DNA of 64,000 bases from positions 494,204,263-494,268,262 of the forward strand of contig NC_058524.1 in the NCBI RefSeq assembly GCF_904849725.1, read 5' to 3'. The translations under genes were made by a program, and so were the position numbers. The stretch is from Hordeum vulgare subsp. vulgare. Taxonomy: Eukaryota > Streptophyta > Magnoliopsida > Poales > Poaceae. The notes under the pieces were generated by a model, which saw nothing but the letters and a program-made list of their open reading frames with translations, did no database searches and was not told where the DNA came from. Below, piece after piece: positions 34,359 through 45,962 of the stretch (its first letter is position 1; each line of letters begins with the position of its first letter).

Positions 34359-35513
34359 TGTGGGGACCCCGACTTACGAGTCGAGATCGCCGAATGAACG
34401 TGCTCAGTGAACCCAGAGATCAATGCTCACCGAACACACAGATACTGAATAATAAGAGTATTACATCCAAGTACCGAATTATTACATCACGTGACCGAAT
34501 GGTCAAGTTCACAAGGTAGGGCCTATAAGGCCAAATCACACTAATACAACTAGTAGCGGAAATCATAGGGCTAAGCGGGTGCCCATGCCATCAGCCTACA
34601 CCAACATGCATTCTGACTAGGAAGCGTCCTAGTTCGCAGGGGCGTCTCCGAAGACGTACTCATCTCCAAACTCCGGTCCTTCCATGTCTGGTCAATAATA
34701 TAACCAGTGGTAAGATAGTGAGTACTTTTGAACAATGCAAGTGAAGGATAACAATAACATGCTTCTTTGGTGGATATCTCTTGGTGGTAAGTAAACATGA
34801 TCACGGGTATGCATCATAAGTAAAGAACTACTTTTGAAGAACAGGTTACAGATATTAATATATCTGTCGAGGGCTGAACCATCCGAGTTCACCCTATATG
34901 CCAAGTCACCGAACTTCGTCATATCATTACTTTCATAATAACACCATATAATACATACGCACACAACCTTGGTTTATGCGGAAACAACTGGACGTAGTTT
35001 AAGCAGGATTACCCAACTGTCCTTGACCATGGACATGACTATTCGATAGTTTTACACTCTACAAAGGTAGTATGTTGGACCCACGACATCCGGGAAACTT
35101 CCGTGTCATCCACGACTCGCGGTATATAACATACCCGAGGTAAGTACCTGATCAATGCCTTTCCCCTAACGATACTAGCCAAAGAGGTCCACTCGATTGG
35201 TACCCAGCGCACATGTTGTACGTCTTACGAGCACCGACTCTAGACAGTATCAACCACGCGGGGACCAACGGTGTGCCTGGAACATGTAAAAACGGCATAG
35301 TCGCCCTACCTGGCACGACCCCATCACGAGAGTGACCACACATCACTCCTGCCACTAGTAATGTGGCTCTTTGCTAGCACCGACCAGAGTAATCAACACA
35401 TCCCCGTCCCATAAGGCGCAACGTGGTCGTACATGTAAGGTTGCGACGGTTGACACATCATAAATCTAATCTCATTTTCGAAACCATATTCACACAAATA
35501 CCCGGTGCACCAC
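34359..35513 (-). repeat. 3' LTR of Gypsy D, left part
   Basis: It aligns with 57042-57930 of the 5' LTR, starting TGTGGGGACCCCGACTTA. It contains about 280 bases (35224-35500) missing from the other LTR. It is interrupted at 35513 by solo LTR S and resumes at 45963. Confidence 0.88.
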
Positions 35514-35944
35514 TACTACCTCTTGAGCTTGCGTTGGTTTTTTCCTTGAAGAGGAAAGGGTGATGCAACACAGTAGCAGTAAGTATTTCCCTCAGTTTGA
35601 GAACCAAGGTATCAATCCAGTAGGACTATCAAGACCAGTCTCTAGAGTACCTGCGCAAAAACCGCAAACTTGCACCCAACGCTACAAAGGGCTGTCAATC
35701 CCTTCACGATTGATTGCAATGTGAGATGTGAAGGAGGAAAGTGCAACAAATTAAAAGTGTAAGGCTGAAAATATGATGTGAAGTAGACCCGGGGGCAATA
35801 GTGTTCACTAGAGGCTTCTCTCAAGATAGCAAATATTACGCTGGGTGAACGAATTACTATCGAGCAATTGATAGAACCGCACAAAGTTTTGACGATAACT
35901 AAGGCAATGATCATACATATAGGCATCACGTCCGAGACAAGTAT

Positions 35945-37780
35945 GTTGGAATTATGCCCTAGAGGCAATGATAAATAAGTTATTATTATAATTCCTGTAT
36001 CAAGATAATCGTTTATTATCCATGCTATAATTGTATTGAATGAAGACATAGATACATGTGTGGATACATAGACATAACACTGTCCCTAGCAAGCCTCTAG
36101 TTGGCTAGCCAGTTGATCAAGGATAGTCAAGGTCTTCTGACTATGTACAAGGTGTTGTTGCTTGATAACTGGATCACATCATTGAGTGAATCATGTGATG
36201 GCCTAGATCCAAACTAATGAACGTAGCATGTTGATTGTGTCATTTTGTTGCTACTATTTTGAGCGTGTCAAGTATTTATTCCTATGACCATGATATCATA
36301 TAACTCACTGGTACCTGAGGAATGCCTTGTGTGTATCAAACGTCACAACGTAACTGGGTGACTATAAAGATGCTCTAAAGGTATCTCCGAGGGTGTCCGT
36401 TGAGTTAGTATGGATCAAGACTGGGATTTGTCACTCCGTGTGACGGAGAGGTATCTCGGGGCCCACTCGGTAATACAACATCACACACAAGCCTTGCAAG
36501 CTATGTGACTTAGTGTAAGTCACGGGATCTTGTATTATGGAATAAATAAAGAGACTTGCCGTTAAACGAGATTGAAATAGGTATACGGATACTGACGATC
36601 GAATCTCGGGCAAGTAACATACCGAAGGACAAACGGAATGACATACGGGATTATATGAATCCTTGGCACTGAGGTTCAATCGATAAGATCTTCGTAGAAT
36701 ATGTAGGATCCAATATGGGCATCCAGGTACCGCTATTGGATATTGACCGAGGAGTCTCTCGGGTCATGTCTACATAGTTCTCGAACCCGCAGGGTCTGCA
36801 CACTTAAGGTTTGACGATGTTTTATGCGTATTTGAGTTATATGGATGGTTATCGAATGTCGTTCGGAGTCCCGGATGAGATCACGGACGTCACGAGGATT
36901 TCCGGAATGGTCGGGAGACGAAGATTGATACATAGGTTTGTCTCATTTGGTTACCGGAAGGTTTTTGGGCATTACCGGGAATGTACCGGGAATGACGAAT
37001 CGGTTCCGGAGTTCTACTGGGAGGGGCCAGTCCACCCGGGAAGAAGCCCAAAGGTTTTGTGGGGGCACACCAGCCCTTAGCTGGATGGTGGGCAAGCCCA
37101 AGAGGGCCCTTGCGCGGGAGATAAAGAAATCAAAGAGAAAAAAAAGGGGAAGTGGGAAGGAAGGGAAGGACTCCACCTTCCAATCCTAGTTGGACTAGGA
37201 TTGGAGGAGGATTCGTCCTCCCCCCCTTCGGCCGACTCCTTGGGGGCTCCCTTGAGCCTCAAGGCAAGGTCCCTCCCCTCCCTCCTATATATACTGAGGT
37301 AATATGGCTGATTTGAGAAAACTTTGCCACGACAGCCCGACCACATACTTCCACGGTTTTTCCTCTAGATCGTGTTTCTGCGGAGCTCGGGCGGAGCCCT
37401 GCTAGAATAGATCATCACCAACCTCCGGAGCACCGTCACACTGCCGGAGAACTCATCTACCTCTCCGTCTCTCTTGCTGGATCAAGAAGGCCGAGATCAT
37501 CGTCGAGCTGTACGTGTGCTAAATGCGGAGGTGTCGTCCGTTTGGCACTAGATCGGAGCGGGTCATGGGACGGTTCGCGGGACGGTACGTGGGACGGTTC
37601 ACGGGGCGGATCGAGGGACGTGAGGACGTTCCACTACATCAATCGCGTTTCTTAACGCTTCTGCTGTGCGATCTACAAGGGTACGTAGATCAGAAATCCC
37701 CTCTCGTAGATGGACATCACCATCATAGGTATTGCGTGTGCGTAGGAAATTTTTTATTTCCCGTACCACGTTCCCCAACA
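35945..37780 (+). repeat. 5' LTR of Copia B
   Basis: This 1836-base LTR has ends TGTTGGAATTATGCC and CCCCAACA. It is near-identical in structure to 43068-44904. It carries a TATATATA box at 37286-37293, after which a 'gaggt' leader begins. It is related to the Copia A LTRs in reverse complement, so both elements belong to one family or close subfamilies. Confidence 0.95.
37286..37293 (+). promoter_or_regulatory. TATA box of the Copia B 5' LTR
   Basis: TATATATA within 'ctcctatatatactgagg'. The same box is at 44411-44418 in the 3' LTR, and in Copia A on the other strand. This is the typical position in BARE-type LTRs. Confidence 0.6.
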
Positions 37781-37781
37781 G

Positions 37782-37793
37782 TGGTATCAGAGC
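37782..37793 (+). other. Primer-binding site of Copia B
   Basis: TGGTATCAGAGC lies one base after the LTR end, a perfect match to the initiator-Met tRNA type site. Confidence 0.9.
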
Positions 37794-39033
37794 TAGGTTC
37801 ATGCGTAGATGTCATCTCGAGTAGAACACAAAAGTTTTTGTGGGCGGTGATGTGCGATTTGCTGCCCTCCTTAGTCTTTTCTTGATTCCGCGGTATTGTT
37901 GGATCGAAGCGGCTCGGACCGACATTACTCGTACGCTTACGAGAGAATGGTTTCATCGCTACGAGCAACCCCGTTGCTCAAAGATGACTGGCGAGTGTCG
38001 GTTTCTCCAACTTTAGTTTAATCGGATTTGACTGAGGAGGTCCTTGGAGAGAGGTTAAATAGCAATTCATACATCCCCGTTGTGGTGTTTGCGTAAGTAA
38101 GATGCGATCCTACTCGATACCCATGGCAACCACGTAAAACATGCAACAACAATTAGAGGACGTCTAACTTGTTTTTGCAAGGTATGCTTGTGATGTGATA
38201 TGGCCGATGATGTGATGTGATATATTGGATACATGAGATGATCATGTTGTAATAGTTAATATCGACTTGCACGTTGATGGTACAACAACCGGCAGGAGCC
38301 ATAGGGTTGTCTTTAAACTAATGTTTGTGCTTGCAGATGCGTTTATTATATTGCTAGGATGTAGCTTTAGTAGTAATAGCACGGGTAGCACGACAAACCC
38401 GATGGTGACACGTTGATGGAGATCGTGGTGTGGCGCCGGTGACAAGAAGATCGTGCCGGTGCTTTGGTGATGGAGATCAAGAAGCACATGATGATGGCCA
38501 TATCATGTCACTTATGAATTGCATGTGATGTTAATCCTTTTATGCACCTTATTTTTCTTAGAACGATGGTAGCATTACGAGCTGATATTTCACTAAAATT
38601 TCGAGACGAAATTGTGTTCTCCCCCACTGTGCACCGTTGCTACAGTTTGTCGTTTCGAGACACCACGTGATGATCGGGTGTGATAGACTCAACATTCACA
38701 TACAATGGGTGCAACACAGTTGCACACGCGGAACACTCGGGTTAAGGTTGACGAGCCTAGCATGTGCACACATCGCCTCAGAACACATGAGACCGAAAGG
38801 TAGATCATGAATCATATAGTTGATATGATTAGCATAGGGATGCTTACCACTGAAACTATCCTGAACTCACGTGATGATCGGACTTGAGCTAGTGGAATTG
38901 GATCATGAACCACTCAAATGACTAGAGAGATGTACTTTTTGAGTGGGAGTTTAGCAAGTAATTTGATTAGTTAAACTCTAATTATCTTGTACATAGTCTA
39001 AGTCCACTTCGAATATATTTGTGTTGTAGATCA
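37794..39033 (+). other. Leader region of Copia B
   Basis: This 1.24-kb stretch is between the primer-binding site and the gag start, with no conserved ORF. It is colinear with the Copia A leader. It includes 'caccacgtgatgatcgggtg'-type blocks repeated once at short distance (38660 and 38870 areas share 'cacgtgatgatcgg'). Confidence 0.75.
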
Positions 39034-39893
39034 ATGGCTCATGCAACAGTCACCCTGAATTTTAATACGTTCCTAGAGAAAGCTAAGTTGAAAGACGATG
39101 GAAGCAACTTTGTAGACTGGGCTCGTAATCTTAAGTTGCTCCTGCAAGCTGGGAAGAAGGATTATGTCCTTAATGCTGCGCTAGGAGATGAACCACCCGC
39201 CGCGGCTGACCAAGATGTTAAGAACGCTTGGTTAACACACAAGGAGGACTACTCAGTAGTTCAATGTGCAGCCTTGTATGGCTTAGAGCCGGGACTTCAA
39301 CGTCGCTTTGAGCGTCAGGGAGCATATGAGATGTTCCAGGAGTTGAAGTTATCTTTCAGAAGAACGCCCAGATTGAGAGGTATGAGACCTCCGATAAATT
39401 CTATGCTTGCAAGATGGAGGAGAATTCGTCTGTCAGTGAACATGTGCTCAAAACGTGTGGGTACTCAAACTGTCTAGCTGAGCTGGGGATTGAACTCCCA
39501 CAAGAGGCTACCACTGACATAATTCTTCAATCACTACCACCAAGCTATAAAGGCTTTGTGTTGAACTATAACATGCAAGGGATGAACAAGTCACCCGGTG
39601 AGTTATTCGCGATGCTTAAAGTCGCAGAGTGAGAACTCCGTAAAGAGCATCAAGTGTTGATGGTGAATAAGACCACTAGTTTCAAGAGAAACGACAAAGG
39701 AAAGAAGGGTAATTCAAAGAAGAGCTGCAAGCCTGTTGCCAATCCGACTAAGAAGCCCAAAGCTGGACCTAAGCCTGAAACAGAGTGCTATTATTGCAAG
39801 GGTATGGGTCACTGGAAGCGCAACTTACCCAAGTATCTGGCTGATAAGAAGGCGGCCAAAGAAAAATCAGGTATATTCCATATACATGTTATT
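39034..39893 (+). pseudogene. Gag of Copia B, frameshifted, zinc knuckle defective
   Basis: The ATG at 39034 starts MAHATVTLNFNTFLEKAKLK, a clear Copia Gag N-terminus. The capsid-like region runs to a one-base loss near 39350 that moves the frame; it then continues as ENSSVSEHVLKTCGYSNCLA to a TGA at 39630-39632. After the stop, the basic region leads to the knuckle CYYCKGMGHWKRNLP (39786-39830). Compared with the C-x2-C-x4-H-x4-C pattern, the last Cys is Leu, so zinc binding would be impaired. In life the protein would form the particle shell and bind the RNA. The start is chosen because the next upstream in-frame Met has no conserved residues. Confidence 0.88.
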
Positions 39894-40250
39894 GATGTGT
39901 ACTTAACCATCTCTCGTAGTAGTGCCTGGGTATTCGATACCGGTTCTGTTGCTCATATTTGCAACTCAAAACAAGAACTGCAGAATAAGCGAAGGTTGGC
40001 GAAGGATGAAGTGACGATGCGCGTGGGAAATGGTTCCAAGGATGATGCAATCACCGTCGGCACAGTTTCACTTCAGTTACCATCAGGATTCGTTATCAAC
40101 ATAAATAAAAGTTATTTAGTGCCTACGTTAAGCATGAACATTATATCTGGATCTTGTTTATTGCGAGACGGTTACTCGCTTAAGTCAGAGAATAATGGTT
40201 GTTCTATTTCTATGAGTAATATCTTTTATGGTCATGCACCCAATGTGAGA
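39894..40250 (+). pseudogene. Aspartic protease of Copia B
   Basis: The frame is continuous with the end of gag. The active-site segment AWVFDTGSVAHICN places the catalytic DTG at 39936-39944. The later LLRDGYS-type segment near 40156 and NIISGSC fit the C-terminal half of the domain. The protease itself contains no stop; it is unreachable because of upstream breaks. Its job would be to cleave the Gag-Pol polyprotein. Confidence 0.85.
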
Positions 40251-41300
40251 GGATTGTTCATATTGAATCTTGATAGTGATAATACACATATACATAACAT
40301 TGAGACCAAAAGAGTTAGAGTTAACAATGATAGCGCTATGTTTTTATGGCACTGCCGCTTAGGTCATATTGGTGTAAAGCGCATGAAGAAACTCCATACC
40401 GATGGACTTTTGGAGTCACTTGACTCTGATTCACTTGACACGTGCGAACCATGCCTCATGGGCAAGATGACTAAAACTCCGTTCTTCAGAACAATGGAGC
40501 GTGCAAGTGACTTGTTGGAAATCATACATACCGATGTGTGTGGTCCGATGAGTGTGGAGGCACGCGACGGATATCGTTATTTTCTCACCTTCACTGACGA
40601 CTTGAGTAGATATGGTTATGTCTACTTGATGAAGCACAAGTCTGAAACATTTGAAAAGTTCAAACAATTTTAGAGTGAAGTTGAGAATCATCGTAACAAG
40701 AAGATCAAGTTCCTACAGTCTGATCGTGGGGGTGAATATCTGAGTTTCAAGTTTGGTTCTCACTTAAGACAATGTGGAATTGTTTCACAGTTGACACCGC
40801 CTGGAACACCACAGCGTAATGGTGTGTCCGAACATTGTAATCGTCCTTTATTAGAGATGGTGCGATCTATGATGTCTCTTACCGATTTGCCGTTATCGTT
40901 GTGGGGTTATGCATTAGAAACAACTGCATTCAATTTAAATAGGGCACCATTGAAATCCGTTGAGACAACACCATATCAGCTGTGGTATGGCAAAAGACCA
41001 AAGTTGTCGTTTCTTAAAGTTTCGGGGTGTGATGCTTATGTCAAAAAGCTCCAGCCTGAAAAGCTGGAACCAAAGCAGAAAAGTGCACCTTCATAGGTTA
41101 CCCAAAAGAGACAGTTGGGTATACCTTCTATCTCAAATCCGAGGATAAAGTGTTTGTTGCTAAGAACGGAGCTTTTCTCGAGAAGTAGTTTCTCTCAAGA
41201 GAATTGAGTGGGAGGAAGATAGAACTTGATGAGGTTGTCAAACCTCTCATCCCTCTAGATGGTGGCGCAGGGTAAGGGGAAACCCGTGTCCTTGCGATGC
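40251..41300 (+). pseudogene. Integrase of Copia B, broken by stops and a frameshift
   Basis: The zinc-binding part reads WHCRLGHIGVKRMKKLHTDG and then CEPCLMGK, keeping both His and both Cys. The catalytic triad is complete: Asp at 40533 (IHTDVCG), Asp at 40722 (QSDRGGEY) and Glu at 40830 (GVSEHCN), a D-x35-E spacing. A TAG at 40671-40673 stands where Gln is usual. A one-base loss near 41075 shifts the frame before the C-terminal domain. That domain then has a TAG at 41186 and a TAA at 41273. The core is thus well preserved but not translatable. Confidence 0.88.
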
Positions 41301-42430
41301 CGGTTGAGGAGGAAGTTAATGATGATGATCATGAAACTCCGGATCAAGTTCCTATCGGACCTCGCAGGTCGACGAGACCGCATACTACTCCAGAGTGGTA
41401 CGGTAATCCCATCTTATCAATTATGTTGTTGGACAACAATGAGCCTGCAAATTACGAAGAAGCAATGGTGGGCCCGGATTCTAACAAATGGCTGGAGGCC
41501 ATGAAGTCCGAGATATGATCTATGTATGAAATCAAAGTGTGGACTTTGGAAGTACTACCTGAAGGCCGCAAGGCTATTCAGAACAAATGGATCTTTAAGA
41601 AGAAGACGGACGATGATGGTAATGTAACCGTTTATAAAGCTCGACTTGTGGCAAAGGGTTTTTCACAGGTTCAAGGAATTGACCACCATGAGACTTTCTC
41701 ACCGGTAGCGATGCTTAAGTCCATCCGAATCATGTTAGCAATACCTGCATTTTTCGATTATGAAATCTGGCAGATGGATGTCAAAACGGCGTTCCTTAAC
41801 GGTTTCCTTAAGGAAGAGTTGTATACGATGCAACCCGAAGGTTTTGTCGATCCTAAAAATGCTAACAAACTGTGCAAACTCCAGCGATCCATTTATGGAC
41901 TGGTGCAAGCATCTCAGAGTTGGAATAAACGCTTTGATGAGGTGATCAAAGAATTTGGGTTTATACAGGTGGTTGGAGAATCCTGTATTTACAAGAAAGT
42001 GAGTGGGAGCTCTGTGGCGTTCCTAATACTATATGTGGATGACATATTATTGATTGGAAACGACGTGGAGTTTTTGGAGAGCATAAAGGATTACTTGAAT
42101 AAAAGTTTCTCTACGAAGGACCTAGGAGAAGCTGCTTATATTCTAGGCATAAAGATCTATAGGGATAGATCAAAACGCCTGATAGGACTTTCGCAAAGCA
42201 CGTACCTTGATAAAGTTTTGAAGAGGTTCAAAATGGACCAGTCCAAGAAGGGGTTCTTGCCAGTTTTACAAGGTACGAGATTAAGTAAGACTCGGTTCCC
42301 AGCAACTGATAAAGATATAGAGCATATGAGTTCCGTCCCCTATGCTTCAGCCATAGCTTCTATCATGTATGCAATGTTGTGCACTAGACCAGACGTTAGC
42401 CTGGCCATAAGTATGGCAGGCAGGTTCTAG
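41301..42430 (+). pseudogene. Reverse transcriptase of Copia B
   Basis: After a TGA at 41516-41518, an open frame of 302 codons covers most of the RT: ALVAKGF-like KARLVAKGFSQVQG, the first catalytic region EIWQMDVKTAFLNG (Asp in MDVK), GLVQASQSWNK and the catalytic box YVDD at 42032-42043 (LYVDDILLIGND). It continues into CTRPDVSLAISMAGRF and stops at TAG 42428-42430, where Gln is usual. All RT motifs are present, so this is the longest intact domain in the window. Confidence 0.92.
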
Positions 42431-43015
42431 AGTAATCTAGGAGTGGATCACTAGACGGCGGTCAAGAATATCCTGAAGTACCTGAAAAGGACTAAGGAGA
42501 TCTTTCTCGTATATGGACATGACAAAGAGCTCACCGTAAAGGGTTACGTCGATGAAGGCTTTGACACAGATCCGGACGACTCTAAGTCGCAGACCGGATA
42601 CGTATTTATTCTTAATCGGGGTGCGTTAAGCTGGTGCAGTTCCAAGCAAAGCGTCGTAGCTGATTCTACATGTGAAGCGGAGTACATGGCCGCCTCGGAG
42701 GTAGCTAAGGAGGGTCTCTGGATGAAGGAGTTCATGACGGATCTTGGAGTGGTGCCGAGCGCACTAAATCCAATAACCCTGTTTTGTGACAACACGGGTG
42801 CCATTGCCTTAGCAAAGGAACCACGGTTTCACAAGAAGACCAGACAGATCAAATGACGCTTCAACCTCATCCGCAACTACGTCGAGGAGGAGGACGTGAA
42901 TATCTGCAAAGTGCACACGGATCTGAATGTGGCAGATCCGCTGACTAAACCTCTTCCACGGGCAAAGCATGATCAACACCAGAACTGTATGGGTGTTAGA
43001 TTTATTACAATGTAA
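42431..43015 (+). pseudogene. RNase H of Copia B
   Basis: The same frame continues after the TAG at 42428: a second TAG at 42452 (Trp position), then KNILKYLKRTKEIFL, a GYVD segment (first acidic residue), SKQSVVADSTCEAEY (second), CDNTGAIALAKEP (third), a TGA at 42854 (Arg position) and the natural TAA at 43013-43015. The domain would remove the RNA strand during reverse transcription. All three stops can be explained by single C-to-T or G-to-A changes. Confidence 0.88.
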
Positions 43016-43054
43016 TTCACATGGCGATGTGAGGACTAGATTATTGACTCTAGT

Positions 43055-43067
43055 GCAAGTGGGAGAC
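43055..43067 (+). other. Polypurine tract of Copia B
   Basis: GCAAGTGGGAGAC sits immediately before the 3' LTR start, identical to the tract in Copia A. Confidence 0.85.
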
Positions 43068-44904
43068 TGCTGGAATTATGCCCTAGAGATAAGGATAAAT
43101 AAGTTATTATTATAATTCCTGTATCAAGATAATCGTTTATTGTCCATGCTATAATTGTATTGAATGAAGACTTAGATACATGTGTGGATACATAGATATA
43201 ACACTGTCCCTAGCAAGCCTCTAGTTGGCTAGCCAGTTGATCAAGGATAGTCAAGGTCTTCTGACTATGTACAAGGTGTTGTTGCTTGATAACTGGATCA
43301 CATCATTGAGTGAATCATGTGATGGACTAGACCCAAACTAATGAACGTAGCATGTTGATTGTGTCATTTTGTTGCTACTATTTTGAGCATGTCAAGTATT
43401 TATTCCTATGACCATGAGATCATATAACTCACTGGTACCTGAGGAATGCCTTGTGTGTATCAAACGTCACAACGTAACTGGGTGACTATAAAGATGCTCT
43501 ACAGGTATCTCCGAAGGTGTCCGTTGAGTTAGTATGGATCACGACTGGGATTTGTCACTTCTTGTGACGGAGAGGTATCTCGGGGTCCACTCGGTAATAC
43601 AACATCACACACAAGCCTTGCAAGCTATGTGACTTAGTGTAAGTCACGGGATCTTGTATTATGGAATAAATAAAGAGACTTGCCGTTAAACGAGATTGAA
43701 ATAGGTATGCGGATACTGACGATCGAATCTCGGGCAAGTAACATACCGAAGGACAAAGGGAATGACATACGGGATTATATGAATCCTTGGCACTGAGGTT
43801 CAATCGATAAGATCTTCGTAGAATATGTAGGATCCAATATGGGCATCCAGGTACCGCTATTGGATATTGACCGAGGAGTCTCTCGGGTCATGTCTACATA
43901 GTTGTCGAACCCGTAGGGTCTGCACACTTAAGGTTTGACGATGTTTTATGCGTATTTGAGTCGTATGGTTAGTTACCGAATGTTGTTCGGAGTCCCGGAT
44001 GAGATCATGGACGTCACGAGGATTTCCGGAATGGTCCGGAGACGAAGATTGATATATAGGTTTGTCTCATTTGGTTACCGGAAGGTTTTCGGGCATTACC
44101 GAGAATGTACCGGGAATGACGAATCGGTTCCGGAGTTCTACCGAGAGAGGCCAGCCCACCCGGGAAGAAGCCCAAAGGTTTTTTGGGGGAACACCAGCCC
44201 TTAGTGGGCTGGTGGGAAAGCCCAAGAAGGCCCTTGCGTAGGAGATAAAGAAATCAAAGAGAAAATAAAAAAGGGGAAGTGGGAAGGAAGGGAAGGACTC
44301 CACCTTCCAATACTAGTTGGACTAGGATTGGTGGAGGACTCCTCCTCCCCCCTTCCGCCGACCCCTGGGGGCTCCCTTGAGCCTCAAGGCAAGGTACATC
44401 CCCTCCCTCCTATATATACTGAGGTATTAGGGCTGATTTGAGACAACTTTGCCACGGCAACCCGACCACATACCTCCATGGTTTTTCCTCTAGATCGTGT
44501 TTCTACGGAGCTCGGGCGGAGCCCTGCTGGAATAGATCATCACCAACCTCCGGAGCGCCGTCATGCTGCCATAGAACTCATCTACCTCTCCGTCTCTCTT
44601 GCTGGATCAAGAAGGCCGAGATCATCGTCGATCTGTACGTGTGCTGAACGCGGAGGTGCCGTCCGTTCGACACTAGATCGGAGCGGATTGTGGGACGGTT
44701 CGCGGGGCGGTTCATGGGACGGTTCGCGGGGTGGATTGAGGGACGTGAGGACGTTCCACTACATCAACCGTGTTTCTTAACGCTTCTGTTGTGCGATCTA
44801 CAAGCGTACGTAGATCGGAAATCCCCTCTCGTAGATGGACATCACCATGATAGGTATTGCGTGTGCGTAGGAAATTTTTTGTTTCCGTACCACGTTCCCC
44901 AACA
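43068..44904 (+). repeat. 3' LTR of Copia B
   Basis: This 1837-base LTR begins TGCTGGAATTATGCC and ends CCCCAACA. It differs from the 5' LTR by scattered substitutions and short indels. The TATATATA box is at 44411-44418. Confidence 0.95.
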
Positions 44905-45962
44905 AAGTAGACCGATACTTTCTACATCTACTACTATTACTCCACACATGGACCACTATCCAGCATGCATCTAGTGTATTGAGTTCATGACAAACAGAAT
45001 ATCGCCTTAAGCAAGATGGCATGATGTAGAGGGATAAATTCATGCAATAAATATAAACCCCATCTTTTTACCCTTGATGGCAACAACATGATGCGTGCCT
45101 TGCTACCCCTTCTGTCACTGGGTGAGGTCACCGCATGGTATGAACCCAAAACCAAGCACTTCTCCCATTGCAAGAATCATGGATCAAGTTGGCCAAACAA
45201 AACACACAACTCGAAGAGAATTACAAGGATATGAAATCATGCATATAAGAGATCAGAAGAAACTCAAATAAGATTCATAGATAATCTGATCATAAATCCA
45301 CAATTCATTGGATCTCGACAAACACACCGCAAAAGAGGACTACATCGGATAGATCTCCATGAAGATCATGGAGAATTTTGTATTGAAGATCCAAGAGAGA
45401 GAAGAAGCCATCTAGCTACTAGCTATGGACCCGAAGGTCTATGGTGAACTACTCACGCATCATCGGAGAGGCAATGGTGTTGATGAAGAAGCCCTCCGTA
45501 TCCGAATCCCTAGATGAGATCTTGACGAGACAGAAGCTTGCGGCGGCAGAAAAGTATTTTCGTGGCTCTCCCCCGTGGTTTTGGATTTTTCGGGGATTTA
45601 TAGGCCGAACAAGTAGGGCAGAGGAGCCACGGGGGGCCCACAAGCCTGCTAGGCGCGCCCCCAAGCCACCCCTAGGGGGCTTGTAGCCTCCCCTAGTGCC
45701 CTATGCCTTGGTTCTCAAGCTCCCTCGTATCTTCTATTCCAGAAAAAAATCTTTTCGGAGGTTTTATTCCGTTTGGACTTTGTTTAATATTATCCTGTGA
45801 AAAAGATCAAAAACACGGAAAAAACAAGAACTGGCACTTGGCACTAAGTTAATAAGTTAGTCCCAAAAAAGATATAAAAGGCATACAAAACATCCAAAGT
45901 TTGACAAGATAATAGCATGGAACCATAAAAAATTATAGATACGTTGGAGACGTATCAACCAC

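Larger units (their letters stand above)
35945..44904 (+). mobile_element. Complete Copia element B (Angela/BARE/WIS type), plus strand
   Basis: The 8960-base element has LTRs at 35945-37780 and 43068-44904, flanked by exact aagta (35940-35944 and 44905-44909). Order: 5' LTR, primer-binding site, 1.2-kb leader, gag, protease, integrase, RT, RNase H ending at 43015, polypurine tract, 3' LTR. It is the best-preserved element in the window and the deepest layer of the nest. It is still inactive, with at least two frameshifts and seven in-frame stops. Confidence 0.95.
35514..45957 (-). mobile_element. Solo LTR S (Sabrina-like), itself split by Copia B
   Basis: The outer ends are flanked by an exact accac duplication (35509-35513 and 45958-45962). 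Removing Copia B and its duplicated aagta leaves about 1.48 kb: one LTR in minus orientation, from 'tactacctcttgagcttgcg' to 'gttggagacgtatca', with no internal region. The first bases are TA instead of TG, consistent with a point mutation. A single LTR with a target duplication is the product of recombination between the two LTRs of a former element. Confidence 0.9.
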
